Shown: one piece after another, positions 22,401 through 27,660 of the stretch
Layout: every line of letters starts with the position of its first letter
Numbering within the stretch: the first letter of the stretch is position 1
Assembly (NCBI GenBank): GCA_964058805.1
Contig: CAXKVV010000412.1
Coordinates: 1-27,660, forward strand
Source of the DNA: Schoenoplectus triqueter
Taxonomy: Eukaryota > Streptophyta > Magnoliopsida > Poales > Cyperaceae
Length of the DNA stretch: 27,660 nucleotides
Direction: 5' to 3'
Notes under the pieces: generated by a model
Seen by the model: only the letters and a program-made list of their open reading frames with translations
What the model was told of the DNA's origin: nothing
Databases searched by the model: none
Position numbers and translations under genes: made by a program

Positions 22401-23265
22401 AATATTAACTGGCGATCTAAACTGTGCACATCAGGAAATTGACATCTTTAACCCTGTGGTAATTATTGCCTGCTATTCAATTATTTATTGTATTATTACC
22501 CTTCATTAAGAATTGGAGGTAAGTTCATGTTCTAGATTTTAACTGTGTGGTCAACAGGGAAACAAAAGAAGTGCTGGATTCACTATTGAGGAGAGAGAAT
22601 CATTTGAAAAATGCTATTTATCAAGAGGGTTTATTGATACCTTTAGGAAACAACATCCCAATGTGGTGGGATATACCTACTGGGGTTACCGGCATGCAGG
22701 CCGCAAAACCAACAAAGGTACTATTATTCCCATCATGCTGCCAATAACAAGGTTTTGTCATATTTAAAGAAGAGAGACCACATTTCTCATTTTATTGATG
22801 GCCTGTATATTTTAGGAAATTGATAATAAAACAGTTGTACTGGTTATTTATTCTGTGCAAGGTAAAATTGAACCAAAATGAAGCAGAACTTTTTTTTATT
22901 TCTGGTTGTGGGGTTCTACTAGTTATGAAAATGTCAGTGGACTCCTCCATAGTTGAATTTAATTATTCTGCTAATTTTTATTGTTGAATTTTGTTTGCTG
23001 CATGCCCATGTTTCCGTTGAATTACAAATAAGAAATACTGTGTTGATGCTGACTATAAGTTTATTAGAGCTGGTCCTTTATATATCTCGAATGCTAATTT
23101 AAAAAAATGAACAGCCTGATGATCATACTGTTGCGCTTTTCAGGTTGGAGGCTAGACTATTTTCTGGTGTCACAGTCAATAGCTGACAAGGCCTATGATT
23201 CATATATTTTACCTGTTATTGGAGGGAGCGATCACAGCCCAATTGGCCTCGTTTTAAAGCTTTAA
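19425..23265 (+). pseudogene. ARP: ARP-type AP endonuclease (SAP + exo/endonuclease domains) with in-frame stops
   Basis: Eleven exons can be joined in phase: about 19425-19517, 19601-19698, 19794-19873, 20202-20429, 20697-20929, 21118-21225, 21419-21556, 21649-21696, 22378-22458, 22558-22717 and 23144-23265. They match the plastid-type apurinic endonuclease-redox protein of base-excision repair: a SAP DNA-binding motif (MTVKELREI...VGISTRGTKKELVSALL), a charged linker, then the ExoIII/APE1 domain. Catalytic motifs are kept: SWNVNG, LQETK, SYVPNSGDG, GDLNCAH and GSDHSPIG. The sixth listed exon has two in-frame TAA codons, at 21142-21144 and 21220-21222, and the intron before it starts with GC instead of GT. 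The 5' end is also unclear: a TAA at 19422-19424 precedes the first exon in frame with no ATG after it. It is most likely a recent pseudogene or a gene using exon skipping. Confidence 0.8.
19957..20070. mobile_element. Small inverted-repeat element (MITE-like) in an ARP intron
   Basis: CAGGGGCAGAGCCA at 19957-19970 pairs with the reverse complement of TGGCTCCACCCTGG at 20056-20069, giving an element of about 114 bases. GC-rich tips of this type, followed by a GGGGG...CCCCC stretch and an AT-rich body, are widespread in plant genomes. It lies in the intron between the third and fourth recognised ARP exons and does not alter coding sequence. Confidence 0.55.
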
Positions 23266-23845
23266 ATCTCATGCAACATTTGCTTTGTTTAGTTTAAATC
23301 TGAAGTCTGGTAATTATAGATGAAAGTTGAGAGAATTAACTAGGGCGTCTTTTTGGTACATTGTTGTTATTTTCCTGCTATTTCTAGTTTCTGGAGACAC
23401 TGATATTGATGTAATATTAAAAGCATCTTTCATGTTTTATCCTAATCCACTAATTGGGTTTAAATTTTCTGTAATGAAACGACCCAATAATTACTGGGCT
23501 GGAATGTTTCATGCGTGATGGCGCCATTACGTATCAATTTGTATTGGCACGAAGAAAGCTACCACAGAGGGCTCTTGCCTCTTTCCTTTCGTTGGGAAAC
23601 CTCCACAAAGTTAAACACCGTCAATTTCCATTAATTTAATTTAATGCAACACAAAATGTATGTCTTGGTTATTACATGACCAAACACGAACTTACGGAAC
23701 TAATTTGGAAGAAATTAAGGTGGTAAAACCAAACATAGTCAATAATAAACATGCAATATTTCTTCAACTATTGCCCGATCCTGCGAGAGTAGTGAAACTA
23801 CGAAAACACAAACATAACATTATCTTCCAGTTAAGATAAAAAAAT
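23266..23845. other. Intergenic region between convergent genes
   Basis: This 580-base stretch separates the ARP stop from the end of the acidic-protein gene on the other strand. It should hold both 3' untranslated regions. No other gene or repeat is evident. Confidence 0.5.
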
Positions 23846-24202
23846 CTATCGACCATTTGAGCCAGTCCAACCAATTCCAGGCCTAGACACCTCCCCCCCA
23901 TCCTCCCCTTCTTCCTCTTCAAATCCGCGCGCATCTCTGAGCGATTCCTCGAAATCCGTGGCATCGATCATGGCAGGAAGGAAGCTTCCGATCTCATCCC
24001 TTGCGCCAAAGCCGCCGGCTTTCTCTACCTCCTCAGATGTAAACTCTGCTTCCATATCTACATCTCCTGTAGTGCGATTCTTTTCAAAGTTATCCTCTTT
24101 TGAATTGCTCTTTTCATCGCTTTCTTCATTGGATTCTTCTACTTGGTGCTTGATAACATCTGGTTCAGTTTCTGGTATTTCCTTTCCTCCTTTTGGATCC
24201 AT
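23846..24202 (-). CDS. Small acidic conserved plant protein of unknown function
   Basis: A single exon encodes 118 residues starting MDPKGGKEIPETEPDVIK. The first half is acidic and low complexity (EESNEESDEKSNSKED); the second half has better-ordered segments: DVDMEAEFTSEEVEKAGGFG, IGSFLPA, DFEESLRDARGFEE and RPGIGW near the C-terminus. I recognise this layout from uncharacterised plant proteins but know no function or named domain. There is no signal peptide, membrane segment or zinc motif, so a soluble, partly disordered protein is likely. An in-frame ATG six codons upstream (24220) is less likely because MDPKGGK begins the conserved part. It converges on the ARP copy. Confidence 0.75.
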   Translation of the reverse strand: MDPKGGKEIPETEPDVIKHQVEESNEESDEKSNSKEDNFEKNRTTGDVDMEAEFTSEEVEKAGGFGARDEIGSFLPAMIDATDFEESLRDARGFEEEEGEDGGEVSRPGIGWTGSNGR

Positions 24203-24986
24203 TAAACAGTGCCTCCCCACTCACCTTACACCGATCAGCAAAACAAACGAAATTTAGCCTCAGCCAAATCAAAAGCACCAGAAGAGAAGGGTTTTGCTTG
24301 TCTGGTATATTCTCGTCTCTCTAACACACACACTGCTCGAGAATTTTTCTGTACATCTCTAGCACGGCCGGAACCGGTTAATTTCTCAAGGTTTGGGATC
24401 AAAATTTATTTTAATCATTGGATTGATTATTTTTCATCAATCTCAAAGCAGTTCATATTCTATTTCATGTTTTATTTTCAATCTTAATGCTAATTAACAG
24501 TTGAAATAAAATTTGGGACAAATTTTAATCCAAAGCTTTTAAAAAATTAACCGACTCCAGTACGGGCACGGCCCAAGAATTTAACCTTTTTATTCAACTA
24601 GGCGCTTACACGTGTTACTGAAAGGACACGTTATTCTATCTGCTAAAGTCCTAAAGAGATTGTTGCGACATTTCACTTTAGGCCCAATATGGCCTATATA
24701 GAAGGTAATACAGAGCCCATAGTCCGGAGCTACTATTGGGCTAAATCTCCAATGCAAACAAATTAAAAGATTTTCATATTATACATTTACTAAACAACAA
24801 AAACAAAAAGAAAGAACACAAATAGTTTATATATCATACAATAAAGAACACATAAATAGTTTATATATGCTATATCGATACAGCGTATTTCTCTATTGTA
24901 TTTGTAGTACGCCGATCACAAAAAATGCAAAGAAAAATAACACTAAACGAAGAACAAAACAAAAACACAATTTAAACAAAAAAAAA
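24203..24986. other. Upstream region of the acidic-protein gene with GCCCA motifs and one ABRE core
   Basis: This stretch contains the acidic-protein promoter and the downstream flank of the glucanase gene. A palindromic ACACGTGT lies at 24608-24615. Several GCCCA/TGGGC words (site II-like) occur at about 24570, 24682, 24714 and 24738, a pattern common in promoters of constitutive plant genes. No coding sequence is evident. Confidence 0.4.
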
Positions 24987-26202
24987 TTAAGAGAAATCTA
25001 CATGATACACCTCGGTCATATCTGGCTTATATAAACCAAAATTTTGTTCAACACCTTCTTGTTTTTGATTTTCATTGAACATAGCAAATAAGTAAGTCTC
25101 TAGCTCCTTTCCTGGCCTTCTTGGTGTACCTCTTTTCACATGAGCGATCACATTATTATTATAAATCCGTGCATTTTCTACAGTTGCACCTTGAGCGCCA
25201 CCGCCAGAAGGCCAACCTGTCTCTGACACCACCACTTCTACACTGGGCCCACCTGACTTCTCCAATGCCGCATAGACCGAGTCCACCATTGCATCGAAAA
25301 GATTGCTGTACTGAACACCGCCATCTAGCACCACAGTTTGACGCATGCTGAAAAGTGCATAGTCGAGATGCACCTCGTTGGTATTTGCTGTATAAGAGAA
25401 GTAGGGGTATATGTTTACGAGCAATGGGTAGCCTTTGGATTCCAAGAATGCGGCGATTGGTGCCATGTAGGATGATGCAGCCTCAGAGAAGGTGCCTTGG
25501 GATGGTGGATACGAGTAACCTAGCACCTATAGAAAAGGGAAATTGTACTGATGTTAAGAAAATAAAAGGCAATAATAGCATGGCTTGCAAACATTTTTGT
25601 TGTTGTAAATTGAAATTGCATCTCTATGTAGAAAAGAACAGCTCAACAATGAAGTAATTTTATGGCATCAATTGTATATGTTTGTTATGATAAAATGATG
25701 GAGAAAAACACTATCTAGTACCACAATTGTTACTGATTGATGAAACATCCTTACTGAGGAATTTCTCAAATTAAAAAAAAAAATAGACTGAAGCACACCT
25801 GAGTTGACACTGCAGTTGTAACTGGAATACTAAATCCAGCATCCTTCAATGCGTCATCTAAACTCCGCATTGCTGGCAGAACATGTGCTGCCAGATCACC
25901 TGGAATAACCTCATTTCCAGCATCGATGTACTTGAAGTCCACTAACCCCGAAAAAGGGGCCACATTGGTCTGAACCCAGGTAGCAGCATACGATTGGCTA
26001 GTGGCAAGGCGCTCGAGGTCTTGGTTTAGTGTACCTAGGATTACAGAGATACCAGAACCCTTGAGTGCATTCAGGGCATCCTGATCAGGGTTGAAGAGGC
26101 GCAGGCTTTGGATGCCTCGAGATTTGTAAAGAGATATCACCTTGTCTGGTGAAGGCAGGTTGTCACCTAGTAAGCCATAGTTCACACCTATTGCTTGAAC
26201 TC
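24987..26202 (-). CDS. GH17 glucan endo-1,3-beta-glucosidase, 5'-partial
   Basis: Two exons, 26202-25799 and 25526-24987, join in phase across a 272-base intron and encode most of a mature beta-1,3-glucanase (about 313 residues). Signature motifs are IGVNYGLLGDNLPSP at the N-terminus, YIDAGNEVIPGD with the proposed acid/base glutamate, and VVVSETGWPSGG with the nucleophile glutamate; FAMFNENQK follows near the end. GH17 enzymes cleave callose-type beta-1,3-glucans in cell walls and in fungal walls. The protein stops at VYHVDFS, without the vacuolar C-terminal extension or an X8/GPI tail, which suggests secretion. The first visible exon opens at a TGCAG acceptor within a Gly codon, the usual place of the intron after the signal peptide. 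No signal-peptide exon was found up to 27660, so it probably lies beyond the window. Confidence 0.88.
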
Positions 26203-27660
26203 CTGCATGGTATTATGAGAATTAATACTATTACTACAGTTGAAAAATTGTCAAGATACATTAAATTCTTTTGTTGTCAACAAATATTCTTCCCTTTCCT
26301 TGTTTAGGAAAAGAGGTGTTGAAATTAATTATTATTAATTACAGGGCTTATATGTAATAAATATATATTATATAATGGACTGTTAAATTATACCCGTAAT
26401 GAAGTGATCAAATTATGTATCGGGTTTATTATATATCATGAAAAGTGAGCCTTTTAATGTGTAGAATGTGTATTAATGATTTTATGATTTAGTGATGGTC
26501 TGAATTATATAAAGTCTGATAATAATATATTATGCTATTGGTCTCTGGAGAACATAACTATAGACAGCTTTCTGATTAAGCAGTGAACCTGTTAAGAGAG
26601 AATCTGGATCCAATATGGACCCGTTAAGACATAACTGCACTCAGTTATATGGGCGTCTATATATATATGCAAGGATACTGTTGGTTTTAAAACAATTCTT
26701 TTTTTTTCCCCACTTTTTGCTACGTGTATATTTCCATGATAATTACTACGTGTATATTTCCATGATAATTACAAGTTTGACCTATTAATATTATCAGGCC
26801 CTTGTGCTTTCAATTTACAAGTTGGACGATAGTGGTTACAACTGCCTCATGAAAATTAAGAGACGTCTTCCCAACAAGCAACGTCACAGTTCTCAGTTAG
26901 GATTAATTAATCACATTGAGGTAATGACGTTCACTTCTCTTTTTTGGACTCTAAACAGTGTTTCCTTTTTTTTTCAAATGTACCCATATTTTGTTTATTT
27001 CTACTTATAGATGTGGAACTGTCCCTTTAACTTCATTTCATCTTGAAACTTTATTTTTTTGTTATATAAAAAAAATACTCTTCAAAAATAGTATTTTTTT
27101 CTCCTTATCTTTTGTGATATTTTCAAAAAAAAAAAATTGGAGATCTACACTAGTTTCAAAACAAATAGTATATTATTATAAACTGGTATAGCCTCTGTTA
27201 AAAAAAAGAAAGAAAGAAAGGAAAGTTCTCCAGTGAAACAGACTAGAGAGCAACTTCCCACAAATAATGAAATCTATATGTCACGGAAAAAAAAATTCGA
27301 GTAAAACATATACACGCCATAGAAATAAGATTTGAAAAAAAAAAAACTTTCAATCAGTTTTAATTTACAAAAAGAGCTGATGAAGGATTATAGTTCTTGA
27401 ATATCATCATCTTTTATAGAACGGTATAATTTCTTTTAAGCACATGTGACTTCACTTTACTAAGATTGCAATTATTTTCTTAAAAAACTGAGATTGTTAT
27501 TATGCTTAGATATTAGAAGATCACAAAAATAAGGAAAGCTTCAATACGGAAATAAATTACTGATAGAACATTAAGAATAAAATACTGCTCTTTGTTTTGT
27601 TGACATTATTCTATACGTACGAGAGTTAAATATTTCATTTGTTTTACAGTGTGATGCAAT
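26203..27660 (-). other. Probable first intron of the GH17 gene
   Basis: Every minus-strand ATG I checked here leads to a short frame without a usable signal peptide and donor in the right phase. The region is therefore read as part of a long first intron. It contains the 26-base tandem duplication at 26721-26772, an AAAG run near 27206-27225 and many A/T runs. Around 26380-26660 lies sequence that looks transposon-derived but cannot be classified. Confidence 0.45.
26721..26772. repeat. Perfect 26-base tandem duplication
   Basis: The unit begins TACGTGTATATTTCC and ends ATGATAATTAC; two identical copies abut at 26746/26747. The absence of differences suggests a recent duplication. Confidence 0.9.

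Noticed and set aside
23958..24487. Plus-strand open frames over and beyond the acidic-protein gene
   Set aside because: The first is antisense to the conserved acidic protein; the second is Ser/Phe-rich random-looking sequence.
26203..26260. Minus-strand ATG giving a hydrophobic peptide (MYLDNFSTVVIVLILIIPC) just before the GH17 exon
   Set aside because: It resembles a signal peptide, but it runs out of frame with the glucanase by one base, and the family intron position at the Gly codon fits a spliced upstream exon better.
1..27660. tRNA, rRNA, CRISPR arrays or prokaryotic operons
   Set aside because: No tRNA arm patterns, rRNA-like blocks or spaced repeats were seen, and the introns show that the DNA is nuclear plant sequence.

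Overview
The window is nuclear DNA of a flowering plant. It is AT-rich, its genes are split by many short GT-AG introns, and it holds plant-specific families (large purple acid phosphatase, DIR1-like lipid-transfer protein, F-box protein, ARP-type AP endonuclease, GH17 glucanase), a plant L1-type LINE fragment and assorted MITE-like and LTR-like debris. I cannot fix the species. Exon limits were set by matching splice phase to recognisable protein families; no transcript data were used.

Layout. 1-377 is a palindromic foldback/MITE-type element. 690-5291 (+) is a complete 13-exon purple acid phosphatase gene encoding 623 residues. 6684-7113 (-) is a two-exon eight-cysteine lipid-transfer-type protein. 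7252-10598 has no gene. 10599-11749 is a 5'-truncated, frameshifted LINE 3' end. 11750-15500 is AT-rich with small repeats and TE-like pieces. 15798-16601 (+) is an intronless F-box gene with G-boxes and W-boxes upstream. 16602-19300 is intergenic and holds a probable Copia-like LTR remnant with striking palindromes. 19425-23265 (+) is an AP endonuclease (ARP) gene copy whose exons are almost all readable but which carries two in-frame stops in one exon. 23846-24202 (-) encodes a small acidic plant protein of unknown function. 24987-26202 (-) holds the two catalytic exons of a GH17 beta-1,3-glucanase; its signal-peptide exon appears to lie beyond the right edge.

The genes do not form a pathway or cluster. 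The phosphatase, the lipid-transfer protein and the glucanase all look secreted, but nothing in the sequence ties them together. I found no undescribed multi-gene system. The observations most worth checking are the ARP copy (two stops in a frame-neutral exon preceded by a GC splice donor), the palindrome-rich LTR-like region, the G-box/W-box promoter of the F-box gene, and the intact metal ligands of a phosphatase whose relatives are often labelled inactive.
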